Origin: Heloderma charlesbogerti | Taxonomy: Eukaryota > Chordata > Lepidosauria > Squamata > Helodermatidae | DNA: 64,000 nucleotides | NCBI GenBank assembly: GCA_026122225.1 | Contig: JANEZZ010002062.1 | Coordinates: forward strand, 434,001-498,000 | Direction: 5' to 3' | Part shown: positions 9,871-21,673 of the stretch, piece after piece | Position numbering within the stretch: the stretch's first letter is position 1 | How the letters are laid out: every line of letters begins with the position of its first letter | The notes under the pieces: generated by a model | Seen by the model: only the letters and a program-made list of their open reading frames with translations | Told to the model about the DNA's origin: nothing | The model's database searches: none | Translations under genes and position numbers: made by a program

Positions 9871-11588
9871 TAGGGTTGTGCACCACTTGGCAGCCGAATT
9901 TGAATCCCAAAGTGCATCAGGGTGCTTCGTTGATCTCTGAAGCGGGTCAGAAGCCCGGAGGCAGCCCGAAGCAAAGTGAGTCACCCCAAAGTGCCTTGGT
10001 GCACCTTGGAGATTTGGAGCTCTTCTGAAGCCCAGACAGCCTGTTTCTAAAATCAACTTGTGAAAGATCAGGGAGAGGGTGAGGAGGAGGATGGAGGGGG
10101 CAGGGGAGAGGAGGGGGAGGGAGGGGGGAAATGGTGAGCCTTGGCGAATGGCAACTCTAGTTGCCAGATTGGGGATGAACTTAACCCAGCAGCCTTCAAT
10201 CAGTGACAGTGGTGGTGGTGGTGGAGATGTTGTATATAACAGGAGATCTGTCTGCTTTCATTTCACTGTGAGGGAGTGTTGGTTAGAGAGAGAGTTGGCT
10301 AGCTAGAGCTGTGTGCTGTGTGTGTTCTACTGCAGCTTCACCTGCTGTTCTTCCTTCCCACCCAGCCCTTCTCAATTCAATTATTCCTCTTAGTCTTCCC
10401 TTTCTTTCTTTTCTAGATTCTTTATTTAACCGCCCCCACCATAAAAAGTACTTTCTTGCCTTGTTCTTTGGCTTCCCTCCCTTTCTCAGTTCCTGTATTC
10501 CCCTCCGTCCCATTTCAGGTCTTATCCTTCTATAAAACACACACACACACGTGCGTGCACACACACACACACACACACCCCTTTTATCTTCTGTTAGGCT
10601 TTATAATGTACTCCACCCCCCCGCCTTTTAGGTAGTTTTTCTTTCTGTATCTCCTTTTCTTTTGCTCGTGTGTGTTTGTATGTGTGTGTGCTGTGTGTGC
10701 ACGTGCGTGTGTGTGTGTGTGTGTGTGCAAAGCTCTACACACGAGTCCATACAGTCTAGTGAGTAAAGAACTACACATTTATTATACATTTTATACCATA
10801 TATAATATATAGTGGGCAAAGCACTACACAATTTGAATACTGTGGTGCAAAGTAAACCCAGTATGAGGCATCTAAGATGTCTTGGCAAGGTACTGGTGGG
10901 GCCAGGAGCACCAGTAGCCAGGCTGGCTTGCCCCCAGTCCAGATAGTGCATCCTGGTGTAGGGCAGACCTGCTTTTCCAGGCAATGTGTATTCTATTCAG
11001 CCAAAGAGAGCCTGAGGTCATCCAGTTTGACGCTGAATAGGAAAATACTATGGGAGAGGAGTTATTCTGCACTTCAAAACAAGAGATTAGGACTAGTGAC
11101 CTCCTCCTAATCACCTCTTAAACAACTAACTTCTCTGATTATCCCTTTATTACCTTTGGTTTGAGTTTTTGAGAACAGCACATTTTACCTGCACTGGGGC
11201 TGTCAATTGCCCAGATTTCATGTACTTCTGTGGAACAAGTGAAAAGTTATATCTCTTTGCTTTGAGAGCTTTTGTTGAAAAAAGCAGATTTTAGCTGCAC
11301 CTAGCACAAAAACTGCTGGGCCAAACTATCTGAAATTTGGCGGGTGGAATCATCTCCATGGGGGCTGCCAGGTCTCTGAATTTCACTTATCATAAAAACT
11401 GAAAACATTGTGGCCGTTTCTGTTTTCCAGTGCTTGTCAGTAGGAAAAAATCCAAGTAATTCGGATATCCAAATCTCATTTTGGATCTGCATCCGAAGCA
11501 AATTGGATTGGGGCTGATGTGAAGTGGGGCTGATTCAGAAGGCCTGAATTGGCATCCAAAACAAGTTGGGGGTCCATGCACAACCCTA
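9871..11588 (+). mobile_element. Non-autonomous hAT, 1.7 kb, TAGGGTTGTGCA ends
   Basis: The termini TAGGGTTGTGCAC and TGCACAACCCTA are inverted repeats. A perfect 8-bp duplication, ATTTCCAG, flanks the element (9863-9870 and 11589-11596), which is diagnostic of the hAT superfamily. The interior has no long reading frame. It carries a TATA-like TGTATATAAC at 10231-10240 and CA/GT microsatellites at 10539-10579 and about 10676-10728. Two further copies in the opposite orientation are at 36717-40399 and 54062-56407. It probably moved using transposase from an autonomous relative. Confidence 0.9.
10539..10579. repeat. (AC)n microsatellite inside the hAT copy
   Basis: AC repeats interrupted by GTGCGTGC. 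A facing (GT)n at about 10676-10728 could pair with it to form a hairpin. Confidence 0.9.
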
Positions 11589-12121
11589 ATTTCCAGTAGT
11601 CAAAATGGGTTGTGGGGGAGGAGACCTCAGTGCTTTGCACGGTAGTTCCTCTTCCCAATGTTCAGCAGAATCAGAATAAATTATGCAAATGGGGCACCAT
11701 CTCTTAATTTGTATAATTTACCCAGTTCATGGAATTGGAGTCTCATTTTTGGTGTGGAATTCTTTCTCTTTCATTTTTATTTTTGTAAGTGCAGATTATC
11801 TATGGAGCCCTGAAGAGGTTTGTTATTACAATGGATGTTTCCCTACATTGCTTTGGCCGTTCTTCTAAACACCGTTGTCATGTTAGTATATCCATTCTGG
11901 AACTGGATTGAACTGAACTGCAGCTTGACTTCATGCTGTTCCTCTGCCCCCAGGGAAATCTGATGATTGGATTAAGATGCCCCCTTTCGACCTTAGCTGG
12001 GACCTTTGACTGTTTTGGCTCTCACAGTTGTGTGAGAAGGAGGAAATGAAAGCTGGTTGGAGGTTTCCTGTGAAGAAGCTTTGTTGGGCGCCTGGTTTTG
12101 GTTCTCAATATTCATGTGATC

Positions 12122-12257
12122 CAGCCTTTCCCAACCTGGTAGCCTCCAGATATTTTGGAAGTCAACTCCCATCAGCCCCAGTCAGCATGATCAATGGTCA
12201 AGGATGCTGGAACTTGTAGTCCAAAACATCTGGAGGGCACCAGGTTGGGGGTGGCTG
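12122..12257. mobile_element. Palindromic hAT MITE
   Basis: Starts CAGCCTTTCCCAACCTGG and ends CAGGTTGGGGGTGGCTG. The arms include GGAAGTCAACTCCCATCAG and GGAACTTGTAGTCC. Confidence 0.8.
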
Positions 12258-12318
12258 TGTTCCCTTCCTGTCCTCCCCACAAAGCTTTGTAGCACATGGT
12301 GTGTGTATGTGTGTACTA

Positions 12319-12620
12319 CCAGGGCCACCCCTGTCATTAAGCAGGGTTAGATGGCCACCTCAGGGGGCAAATCCTAGGGGATAGGAAGCAGCAACAAGTT
12401 GTTGGAGGAAACAGTTGTGTGTGCCATTTGCCTTGCCCTCAGCCCCTTTAGTTAATCTGTTGCCCCCTGGTGCAATGGAGGGTACTGTCTTGTGGCCAGT
12501 ATTGAAGTAAGATTCATCTGCCAGTCCAGTTGAATTCTGCACATGAACCAGGGAAAGGCACCATCTTGCCCTTGGCCTCCAGCAGGAAAATATCTTGGGC
12601 CATGCACATTTAAGTCATGT
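12319..12620. mobile_element. Possible decayed hAT-like repeat
   Basis: Starts CAGGGCCACCCCTGTCATTA and includes CCTCAGGGGGCAAATCC. It resembles the CAGGGCCGGCCC-type segment at 25296-25505 in composition. No right terminus or target duplication was found. Confidence 0.3.
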
Positions 12621-13434
12621 GTCCTAGGGGACTCATTTAGTTGTCATCAGGCTTTCATGCAGCCTGCTGAATGGAAGGAAGGGCCCTCAAGTAGGGATGT
12701 ATGAGAATTTTGTTTTTGCTTGCAAATCATACAAGCACACCCCATTCGAAGCTCCAAGAGCAAGCAAGCGTCCACTGCAAATATTTGTAAATTGTTGAAC
12801 ATGTGTTTGTGTTTGTCTCATTCCCGATTCCCAGTTGGATTTGTTCTGATTTCCTAATTTGCACAAATGTCCTCTGTGGAATGAATTAGCCTCGCTTTAG
12901 TCTATGGAGGAAAGTTGCGCAAATTTGGGGAAGCTTGCACAAATCTCCCAATCGATCGCAGCTTGATTCACGCACGTTTCCCGTTCATGCAGAGCGAGCA
13001 GCAAATGCGGACGGGAATCGGGCATGAGACGAGCAGCAAGAATGATGTTTGAAGAATCCTGGTGTTCTTGAAATTTGCTTGTTCGCTCCTCCTTACCCTC
13101 AGGTGTCTTTGCGTGTTCTTGATGATGGAATGCTGCATTGCTAAATGTGGTGCTGGGAGTGGGTGGGAAGGAAAATGAGTTTCTGGAATCGCTTGTTAGT
13201 GATTCCGCATAATGTTGGCATCTCCGATTTAGGCTGCAGCAATCCAGTGAAGGCCCGTCTCTCCCTCCTGGCAACCGAGTGAGTGTGGATCCTTGTCAAC
13301 ATCAAGTCAGGTCACATTTTTCAATGCAGTGAGATGTGAGCCTGTCGCAGTTCAGTCCATGGTGAGACGAACACATGATGGCTTAATAATTTTGTTTACA
13401 GGTTGTAGCTCGTAAACATCTTTTGCATGTCACT

Positions 13435-13760
13435 GGAGAGCCAGGATGGCATAGTGGTTAGAACAGCCTTCCACAACCTGGCACTCTCCAGATGTGTTGG
13501 ACTACAACTCCCACTATTCCATTGGCCATGCTGCCTGGGAATGGTGGGAGTTGTAGTCCAACATCTCTGGAGGGCACCAGTTTGGGGGAGGGTGGGTTAG
13601 AGTGTTGGATTTAGACAGAGAAGACCGAGGTTCAAATCCCCACAAAGGTTTGTGCACAATTTTGAGCCACTCTCAGCCTAACCTACTTCATAGGGTTGGT
13701 GTGAGGAGAAAAGGGAGGGGAGCATTTATGTCGCTCTGAGCTCTTTGAGGATGAGTGGGA
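13435..13760 (+). mobile_element. tRNA-headed SINE with L2-like tail, split by a MITE
   Basis: The 5' part (GCCAGGATGGCATAGTGGTTAG) is cut at 13463 by the MITE at 13464-13594 and resumes at 13595 (GGTTAGAGTGTTGG, GGTTCAAATCCCCAC, then TAGGGTTGGTGTGAGG). The GGTTCAAATCC motif matches a polymerase III B box. The terminal A/T-rich tail is diverged. Confidence 0.75.
13464..13594. mobile_element. Palindromic hAT MITE inserted in a SINE
   Basis: A 131-bp element. The flanks GGTTAGAA (13456-13463) and GGTTAGAG (13595-13602) match at 7 of 8 bases and are the SINE's own sequence duplicated. Both arms retain the motif: GGACTACAACTCCCAC and GGGAGTTGTAGTCC. Confidence 0.9.
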
Positions 13761-15140
13761 TTCCCTTTTTCAGGAGTAGTTGGGCCCTAAATGTGAGGTG
13801 GTGAGCTAACAAGTAGTCATATATAGGTTGGCATGATGACAAATTTATCATAGGTCAGATAGGGTTGCCAGGTTTTGGTTTTCCAAAATTCTGGCACCTC
13901 AGGCTGGGTATTTCTGATCCAGGAGAAACAGGGCATTTTATTTTCCCTTCTGGAAAATGGAACTTAAGACAAAGTGCCTATGAGAATATGCAGACTGCTT
14001 CTTTTCCCTTTTGTTAAAAAAGAAAAAAGTAATGAAGGCACTGAACACACCTCCCCCACCAGCTTTACATTTTCTCTTCTGATAACTGAAAAGGAGGAGG
14101 ACATTTTGGGTCATTTGCAAACCTAAAGCCAAAGGGCCACCTGAACAGAATCAACCTTGTGGTAGTAAAATGGCTATTTCTTGAGACCTTCCTTGTCATT
14201 GTTTTATGGAAGGCTTTTTTGAGCCGCTTTTTCTCCCCCTTCCAAAACAAACAGGCTGTTTCTAAGCACTCTCTCCCATTTCTCATCCCCAGAGAACAGC
14301 TCCCCCACCCCCCTGGCCTCTGCTTGCTGCCAGTAGATGTTTCTGCGATATAAATGATGAATTGCTTTTATACAGGCAAAAATAGCCAATGGTGGCGTGT
14401 CCGATGGGCCGCAATGCTGGCAGCTGAAGCCTGCCTGCGTATATCAAAGCACGTATTATCTCTCCCCTACTCCACTGTGGCTGCCTTACATGGTTTTTGT
14501 GGGTTTCCCCTTCTATCTTAGCCAGCTGCTGGTAGGCTTCTTGTCTCCCCTTCTCACACCAGCTTGGAAGCTCTGGCGGATACAGGCCCACCACCACTAC
14601 ACAAGTTAGTTCCGGAGAAGCAGCCCAACTTTTGAGAAGTGTCAAAAGTGCTGCAGTCAAGAAAGGATTTAGTGATGTTGCTAGCACATAGCTGGGGCAC
14701 AGCAAGGCCCTGGTTAGCGGTACTGTATCCCTCCTGGACTGAAAGGGTGAAACCTGAAGGCTTTTGTGGACACTGAGGTCCCGAGACCTCTCCGCTCATG
14801 GCAGAGGTGCTTCAAGTCCAGCGGGCGCATATGCGCAGCCCCATCCTGAGGTAAGGACCGGATCCCTGGAAATGCTTGTTTTCCTTGGCTAACTTCTGCA
14901 TTGGACTTGATATAACTGGTATTCCAGTACCTGAGGTTTTGTTGCCGTTCTTGGAATGCCATTTCTGGGTTTAGACTAGGCAACCTTTCAGAGACAGGGT
15001 TTTGTTTACACCAGGGTCTTTCATGAAGAGTGTGTTCAAGCTTCTTTCTTCCTACAGTTACATCCATATTTACTTCAGTGATGGTTAATAATTTCTGTGG
15101 TACTTTCAGAAGCGATGAAGAGCCTTGGGACACTTTCCAG
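13761..15140. other. Non-coding, no recognised repeat
   Basis: No exon supported by splice context was found. A stretch around 14390-14480 (AATGGTGGCGTGTCCGATGG through GTATATCAAAGCACG) is not low-complexity and resembles no repeat seen elsewhere in the window. It could be regulatory, but this is a guess. Confidence 0.4.
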
Positions 15141-15274
15141 CAGCCTTCCCCAACTTAGTGCCCTCCAGGTGTTTTGGACTTCACCTCCTATCAGCCCCAG
15201 ACAGTGTGGCCAATTCAGGAATGCTGGGAGGTTTTGCCTCAAACATCTGGAGGGTGTCAGATTGGAAAAGGCTG
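15141..15274. mobile_element. Palindromic hAT MITE with TSD
   Basis: Flanked by CTTTCCAG and CTTTACGG (6 of 8 match). The ends are CAGCCTTCCCCAAC and GGAAAAGGCTG. Confidence 0.8.
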
Positions 15275-15301
15275 CTTTACGGACTAAGGGTAACAGCCAG
15301 T

Positions 15302-15405
15302 GTTAGTCCTATTTAGAGCAGACCCATTGAAATGAATGGGACTTAAATTAGTCATGACTAACTTGTCCCATTCATTTCAGTGGGTCTACTCTAAGTAGGA
15401 CTAAC
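15302..15405. repeat. Foldback repeat (GTTAGTCCTATTTAGAG)
   Basis: Arms of about 45 bp: GTTAGTCCTATTTAGAGCAG at the left is mirrored by CTACTCTAAGTAGGACTAAC at the right. The centre is TTAGTCATGACTAA, itself a perfect palindrome. Confidence 0.8.
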
Positions 15406-15549
15406 TTTGGCCACTACTCTAATGGATTTATTGTGGCATGTGCCTTCAGCAGTGCCCATCTGAGATTTTGAGGGGCCCTTGGTGCTCTTAGCGGGAAGGG
15501 TGCTCCCCACATGGGCCCACCTCCTTCCCATTGTCACCACTGCATATTC

Positions 15550-15684
15550 CAGCCTTCCCCAATGTGGTACCCTCCATATATTTTGGACTTCAACTCCCAT
15601 CTGTCCCAGCCAGCATGGCCAATGGTCAGGAATGCTGGGAGTTGTAGTCCAAAACCACTGGAGGGCACAGGTCAGGGAAGTCTG
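15550..15684. mobile_element. Palindromic hAT MITE with ZNF143-like motif
   Basis: The 8-mers GCATATTC and GCCTCTTC flank it (6 of 8 match). At about 15632-15650 the minus strand reads GGACTACAACTCCCAGCATT, the closest match in this window to the known ZNF143/THAP11 site (ACTACAAnTCCCAGCATGC). Confidence 0.85.
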
Positions 15685-16130
15685 GCCTCTTCGCTTACCC
15701 TTTCCATCTGGGATCAATCTGCCCCACTGCCCAGAAGGAGAGTGCAAGGCAAATGGAGACTGCTGCTTCTACTCTCTGCTCTCAGCACTGCAGGTGTGCT
15801 TGGAGAGAGCGAGAGCAGGTGAGCTGGCAGCGGCAGCATGGGGAGGGAGAGTGTGGTCGGAGGGCTGTGGAGGTCAGTAGTGGGGTGTGGGGCTTGGCAA
15901 ACGCCCAGCGGTGCCTCCCCCTTACACCAGTCTTGGCTTTGGGGATCAGAGCACCGTTCAGTAGATGCCTCTGCTGAAAGAGGCTCTATCCCACAAAAGC
16001 TTGTGCCACAATAAATCTGCGGCGTCTTTTTTGGAAGGCACCGCAAGGCTCGCTTGTTTCTCCTGCAACAGACCAACATGGCTCACCCCCTGGAACGCAG
16101 TGCTGTTTAGGGAGCCAGATATTAGATACT

Positions 16131-16246
16131 GGCCTCCCCCAGCCGGGCGCCCTTCAGATGCATTGGACTACAGCACCCATCACCTGGCTGGGGAGGATGG
16201 GATCTGTAGCCCAATGCATCTAGAGGGAGCCACGTTGCGAAAGGCT
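16131..16246. mobile_element. Diverged palindromic hAT MITE
   Basis: GGACTACAGCACCCATC faces GATCTGTAGCCCAATGCATC. The outer ends are weakly conserved (GGCGCCCTTCAGATGC and GCGAAAGGCTG). Confidence 0.7.
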
Positions 16247-16457
16247 GTTGTACGCTCTTTTATTCTGGGATAACGCCTGTAGTGGAGGTGACTGGCAGCT
16301 GCCTGTTAGCAGCATAACTGGCAGGGCCTATGCTTGGGACACCTGTCCTGATCATGAATGGATGGGCTATCCCCAGGCATGCCAGCCTGTGGCTTTATGT
16401 CCAGGGAGAGAGATTGCCATTGGTATGAATCAAATGTAAGCAGTGGATCCCCTATGT

Positions 16458-16563
16458 CAGCTTTCCCCAACTGGATGCCCTCCAGATGTGTTGGACTACA
16501 ATCCCCAGCATCCCACAGCCAGCATCCCCACACATCTGGAGAGCTCCAGGCTGGGGAAGGCTG
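16458..16563. mobile_element. Short palindromic hAT MITE with TSD
   Basis: 106 bp flanked by CCCTATGT and ACCTATGT (7 of 8). The right inner arm is deleted, leaving one copy of GGACTACAATCCCCAGCATC. Confidence 0.85.
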
Positions 16564-17398
16564 ACCTATGTTTGTTTGTTTGTTTATTTATTACATTTCT
16601 AAACTGCCCAATAACTAATGTTCTCTGGGCGAATTACAAACAGGTATTTGGATTTTAGTTTCTCGGAAGCTGCCTAGAACTGATGTAAAATAGATAGGGG
16701 AACAGGGCACTTACCTTTAAGACAATGTATATATACATGTGTTGTTGTCAGTGTTGTGAAATTATGGATAGATCATGTGCACAGACAAACGGCTGAGTAT
16801 ATATGTTTTTACTTTAATTTCAAATTAAAGTTTTACTTTAATTCCAGAAGTTTTTGTTGAGCTTTTTTTTTTTAAAGTACTTAAAATAATTAAAAATAGG
16901 TGGTACTTAATTTTTTAATAGATAACTAAATGGAAAAAGGAATCCAACTAAAACTGCAGAGTAAATGCTTCAGGTAGTAAGCAACATACCGAAATGCGGG
17001 TTTTTTTTTTCAGAATTCTAGGGTGCTGCTGCGTCTTCGACATCAGTCTCAGTATATTTTACAGAGCATCTTCCAAGGACAATTTCCAGTTGGCGGCCGC
17101 TGCAGAACGGTGGTTTGCTAATAAATGTGCTTTTGATTCTAGGAGTTTCATTAAGGATTATGATGGTGCAATATAAAAGTGAGTCAAATTTTCAGACTGA
17201 TGAGTCTGCAGGGGAAGGATATTACATGACTGAGGGGCAGCCATTGTGATCTACACAATGTTATGTTTTGTGTACAGCGCAGCAAACAGGAACCTCATGA
17301 CTGGCAGGTTTGAGTCACCAGGATCGCATTCCATACCTATACTCCATCATGTGCATGGTTGTCTTCTGAGAATTAAAATGGGGGATTGTGATTTAAAC
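16564..17398. other. Non-coding; LINE tail fragment and unique sequence
   Basis: 16568-16650 looks like a reversed LINE 3' fragment (GTTTATTTATTACATTTCTA). From about 17000 to 17230 the sequence is unlike any repeat here and includes CAGTTGGCGGCCGCTGCAG. No exon could be supported. Confidence 0.4.
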
Positions 17399-17522
17399 CA
17401 ACCTTTCCCAACTGTGGGTCCTCCAGTGATGTTGGACTACAACTCCTGTCACCCAGCCAGTATGGCTAGAGGTCAGGGATGATGGGAGTTGTAGTCAGGG
17501 GACCCAAGGTTGGGAAAGGCTG
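17399..17522. mobile_element. Palindromic hAT MITE with TSD
   Basis: The flanks ATTTAAAC and ACTTAAAT match at 6 of 8. The arms carry GGACTACAACTCCTGTCACC and GATGGGAGTTGTAGTC. Confidence 0.85.
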
Positions 17523-18415
17523 ACTTAAATGGACTGGGCTATAATACAGCTGGGAGCAACTGCTTCCACCTCTTATCTCCCATCTCAGATTCATGGTTTA
17601 GACTGAGAGTTCAGTCTTTACATCTGTGTGTCCAATTAGGACTGAAAAGGTATGCAGAGAAGCAATCTCAGAGCTACTTTACATAAACGAGCACAAGATA
17701 TGATCAAAAAGGAACTCTTCAGCGTCAGGCTATATGATTGAATGTATAAACACCGAAAGCTAGATGTCAAAGAGAAGGCTTCTAGCCTGACCTTTCCCCC
17801 TGACATGTCAGTTTCTACATGAGGTATGGTGGTGGTGGTGGTCTCCTCCTCCTCCTCCGTAAATAAGGTTTTATTTACCCTGTCGCATTCACATACCGTG
17901 TTCTATAAAGCTGTCAACCGATTTTAAAAGTTTTCAGTGGATGAATACCAGATGATTAATCAACTGATTACTTGGCCCATGGGTGCAAATGTTTGTGTTG
18001 TTTATCAGTGGTGGGGAGTTAATGGGGGGAAATTTCCCACAAGTACTGCTTCAGCACTATCTTTTTAAAAAACTGTTTCTTCTTTTTCTTGGAAATATTG
18101 ACAATGTCACTATTCCCATCAGTGATGGTGTCAGTGAGGGCAAGTGAAACTAATTGAGGGCAAATGTGTCAAGTATTGCATTGCCCTAACTTTGAACAAG
18201 AGCACTGCGTATCTGCTTGAACAGGTGGCTGTGAGAGGAACACCCGCTCCCACAATTTTTGCCAAGTCCTACTATGGTGCTACCATCTTTTTCTACCCAG
18301 GGTGTTTTGTTCTACTGTTTTAAAATATATGGTGGGACCGTATAATCCCACTTCTTCCTTTCTCTTTTGATATCCGTGTCTCTTAAACTGGGAAGCTTGG
18401 ACAGTTATGTTCTTG
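17523..18415. other. Non-coding, nothing recognised
   Basis: Contains a short (GGT)n then (CCT)n run at 17828-17860. No gene, RNA or transposon termini were identified. Confidence 0.4.
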
Positions 18416-18423
18416 ACTTAGAT

Positions 18424-18997
18424 CAGGAGTGGGGAACCTCTTTCAGCCCAAGGGCCAAATTTAGTTTCTGGGAAGCTCTTGGGGGCAGCGTTCCTGGGAT
18501 GGGTGGGGCCAGAATACAAAAAATACCAGCCTACTTTAGCTTAAAGCCCTTAGTGCCAGTAATTAAGCCTTAGGAGAAGCATTTCTCCTAGGGGAGCCAG
18601 TGTGGTGTAGTAGTTAGAGTGTTGGACTGGGAATTGGGAGATCCCCACTCGGCCATGGAAGCTCACTGGGTGACTTTGGGCCAGTCACAGACTCTTAGCC
18701 CAGCCTACCTCACAGGGTTGTTGTTGTGAGGCTAAAATGGAGAGGAGGAGGATTATGTGCGCCGCCTTGGGATCCTTCAGGAGGAACAAAGGCGGGATAT
18801 AAATGTAATGAATAAATAAATAATTTTCAAACTTTTAGAATGGGGAAAAAAGCATGCAAAAGCTGGAAAACCACAAAATGATCAGCAGTCAGGGGAAAGG
18901 GAAAAGGGGACATGGGCCTCTGTGGAATCCTTGAAGGCTGGATTGGAACTCCGGGAGGGCCAGATTTGGCCCAAAGGGCTGAGGTTCCCCACCCCCG
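18424..18997 (+). mobile_element. hAT MITE (CAGGAGTGGGGAACC), split by a SINE
   Basis: Perfect 8-bp duplications ACTTAGAT lie at 18416-18423 and 18998-19005. The terminal repeats are CAGGAGTGGGGAACCTC and GAGGTTCCCCACCCCCG. The SINE at about 18594-18828 interrupts it, so the MITE itself is about 340 bp. Relatives are at 28241-28584 and 34713-35043, with fragments elsewhere. Confidence 0.95.
18594..18828 (+). mobile_element. tRNA-headed SINE with L2-like tail, nested in a MITE
   Basis: Starts GAGCCAGTGTGGTGTAGTAG, contains GTTAGAGTGTTGGACTGGG, GGGCCAGTCACAGACTC and CCTCACAGGGTTGTTG, and ends GGCGGGATATAAATGTAATG with (AATA)n. The tail resembles L2 3' ends, implying that L2 machinery mobilised it. 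It is the best-preserved copy of this SINE in the window, with another at 60582-60830. Confidence 0.9.
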
Positions 18998-19005
18998 ACT
19001 TAGAT

Positions 19006-19873
19006 TAACTCTGGCAAAGTTTAAGAACATCTTTGTTTTTTTTATCAGGGTGGGGTGGGGGGAATCGAGATGGTGTCACGTGTCAGTGGCTGTCAGGCAT
19101 TGGATTTTTTAGCAGATAGCTCCTTGTGTCAGGATTCCTGGGTGCAGGAGGACACGGACGTGAGATCTTGTTTGGAAACGTCACTCCGCTCCTGTGGAAA
19201 GGTGAATGGGATGTCAATGGTGGTTTGAGAGAGAGAGAGACTGTGAGGCAGCAGCTCATAAACTTTTTTTCTCTAGCTCTGTGGTAGAACAATGTAGCAG
19301 ATCATGATCGTGACTGGTGCCCACATGAGGTGACTGCCACAGGAGTGTGACAAAGTACAGGGACCCTGGTGGGCGTGGGGAAGGAATGAATAGCTCATTA
19401 TGAACACAAAGATCTCTGTCTCTGTCTCTCTCTGTCTCTCTCTGTCTCTCTCTCACTCTTTGCATTTGCAAACGTGTTTGTTGGATTGATGCTGAGAGCC
19501 AACTTTCTGTGGTTACCTAGTAACACGACTGGGAGGGAATGTAAGTTACCATAGTGATATTTCAAACTCGGGACCTTGCAATATATTTGGGGTCACTTCC
19601 TCTTCTCTCTTCCATAACTAGTATCCCTAGAAATGTGGTCTGGGGGAGGATTTTAGGCACCATGGACATATGCTTAGTAGAAGGTGGTGTTACTTCACTC
19701 GCACCATTCCCCCATCCTCCAGTCCCAAAGCTTGTGCACTACCATCTGCTTGAGAGAGAGGCAGGGAGCCCCGCTGTATTAATATCGGAAGTGATCATCT
19801 TGCCTCACAGGGCTGTTTTCTGGAATTACCTTACAGCAGCATTACAAGGCCGGTGTTGCCAGTCCATCTATCT

Positions 19874-19909
<36 letters not shown>

Positions 19910-19971
19910 TTGTATAGTAGCAATGGCCAAGTTGAGCATCTTTTTGTAGCCTTGCTAATGTAGTGGTTAGC
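19006..19971. other. Non-coding with GA/CT and GT microsatellites
   Basis: Holds (GA)n near 19227-19240, a (TCTCTG)n-type tract at 19412-19455 and (GT)n at 19876-19905. No gene was recognised. Confidence 0.5.
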
Positions 19972-20092
19972 CAGCCTTCCCCAATAATTGGACTACAACT
20001 CCCATAATCCCCAGGCAGCTGTCCCCTGCTGACTGGTGCTGATAGGACTTGTGGTCCAAAGCATCTGGAGGGTGCCGAGCTACTGAAGGCTG
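19972..20092. mobile_element. Palindromic hAT MITE with TSD
   Basis: Flanked by TGGTTAGC and TTGTTAGT (6 of 8). The left arm is intact (GGACTACAACTCCCATAATC); the right arm reads GGACTTGTGGTCC. Confidence 0.8.
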
Positions 20093-20275
20093 TTGTTAGT
20101 AGTGATGAACTGATGCTTCCCCGAGGCTGTTAGTGTGCTTACTAGAGTTTCCCATTCTTCAAGTTTCAGCCTTCTCTCCCAGGGGTCTAGAAGTTAAATC
20201 TCTGTGTGGCGCAGACACGGACGCATCTGGACTCCAACAGTGCACATAGGCTCCAATATATGCACATGATCACTA

Positions 20276-20354
20276 AGGGTGCAATCCTATGCTGGGGAAT
20301 GCTGGGAGTTATAGGACTTTTTTTTGTCTAAACCTGCATAGGATTGTGCCCTAA
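20276..20354. mobile_element. GCAATCCTATGC palindromic repeat copy
   Basis: GTGCAATCCTATGCTGGGG at the left and TAAACCTGCATAGGATTGTG at the right, with GGGAGTTATAGGAC inside. It is a shortened version of the element at 35908-36046. Confidence 0.7.
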
Positions 20355-21587
20355 GCCGTCATCTAGAGCACAGCTTCCCATCCCACAGGCGGCAACAGTT
20401 GAAGTTCATTTCGAACTAGTGCTGGGCTGATGTATTTGGCCCAGCCAAATTTTGTACGTTTGCGGGTGGGGTGGGGCCAAAATGCCTCCTAAAGGCTTGA
20501 TTAATCTTTGGGACATGAATTTTAAGATTTTTGGTGGGGTGGGGTGTTCTTATGTTTAGAGATGAGGCAGCAAAAAGTTTTGTCTTCTTTCTCTTTTACC
20601 AACAACAAAATCCTTGCTGCAGCTTCAAGCTGTGGCTTGGCTGTTCTCACCATGTCCTTGGGACAGAATTCCCCTGGGAACACCATGACTACTTTGTCCT
20701 TTGAATTCTTGCAGTACTTTCAACTTGCCTTTTCCCCACTTGGAACTCACCAAATACCCCCCCCCTTTCTTGGGGGGAAAATGGTCCCACAAAAGTGTGT
20801 GTGAAATATTTGGCTTATTTTTGAATTGTGAATGCATTATAGGAAAATCACTTTAGAACAACAAATGTGCCCTCTTTGCTGATTTTCATGATTGCCCCCT
20901 ACCCCAACCACCTATCTGGACAGTATACGGTATGGCTTATTTTATAATTATGGTCAAATCCATTGTGAGATTAAACTTTCTATTAAATATTACAAAACAT
21001 TCTATTAAATATTACAGGGTTTTGTTTTAAAACTGTTATGGTCTCTCTCATCAGCCCACTTTATATACTATTGAAGGCTGTCTTCACTACACATTTCTGA
21101 GGTAAACTAATTTATTCTGCTTCAGAAGCCAGTACAGGATAGGCTGCTGCAGAGTAAATGGATGCACCAGGCAGAGAAAAGCCTTCAGGACTCTTTCTCT
21201 CTCTCTCTTTTGGTGGTGGTGGTGGGACTCAAGTAGCAATCCTTGGTGTGAGTATAGAACTGCACCAGGAGTTTTGAATTTTTCAAGTGTAGGAGGATAT
21301 GAAAGCAAGCCTCATCGATTCTAAGCCTTGATGTATGCATGCCACAGAATGAGGTGGTAGAGTCCTGCAGAAGAAGAGGGGCTGTACCTCTTCAGACTAT
21401 AGGTGGGGGTGTCACATTTTTTAATGCTCCCCCTGTAAAACAACAAAACCACCCTGTATATTATTATTCCTGCCCATCAGCACATCACCAAAAAGAGATG
21501 TTACAAAAGGGGAAAAGAAAGGAGAGGAAAGAAAAAACAAGCAAATTCAGGTACTAGTTCTTGAAGTTACATATTCTCATCTGTTCT
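20355..21587. other. Non-coding, no gene
   Basis: A 19-base direct repeat (CATTCTATTAAATATTACA) occurs at about 20975 and 20998, and a (CT)n/(GGT)n run at 21190-21225. The rest is unclassified. Confidence 0.4.
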
Positions 21588-21599
21588 GGACAGATTGGC

Positions 21600-21673
21600 C
21601 TACCTGGGAGTTGCTGGGGTGATGGGAATTGTAGTCCAACACACCTGGAGGGCACCAGGCTGGGGGAAAGCTG
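21600..21673. mobile_element. Right half of palindromic hAT MITE
   Basis: Contains GATGGGAATTGTAGTCCAAC and GGGCACCAGGCTGGGGG, followed by a (GT)n microsatellite at 21722-21751. Confidence 0.7.

Noticed and set aside
18790..18830. AATAAA-type motifs as polyadenylation signals
   Set aside because: These are the (AATA)n tails of SINE/LINE copies.
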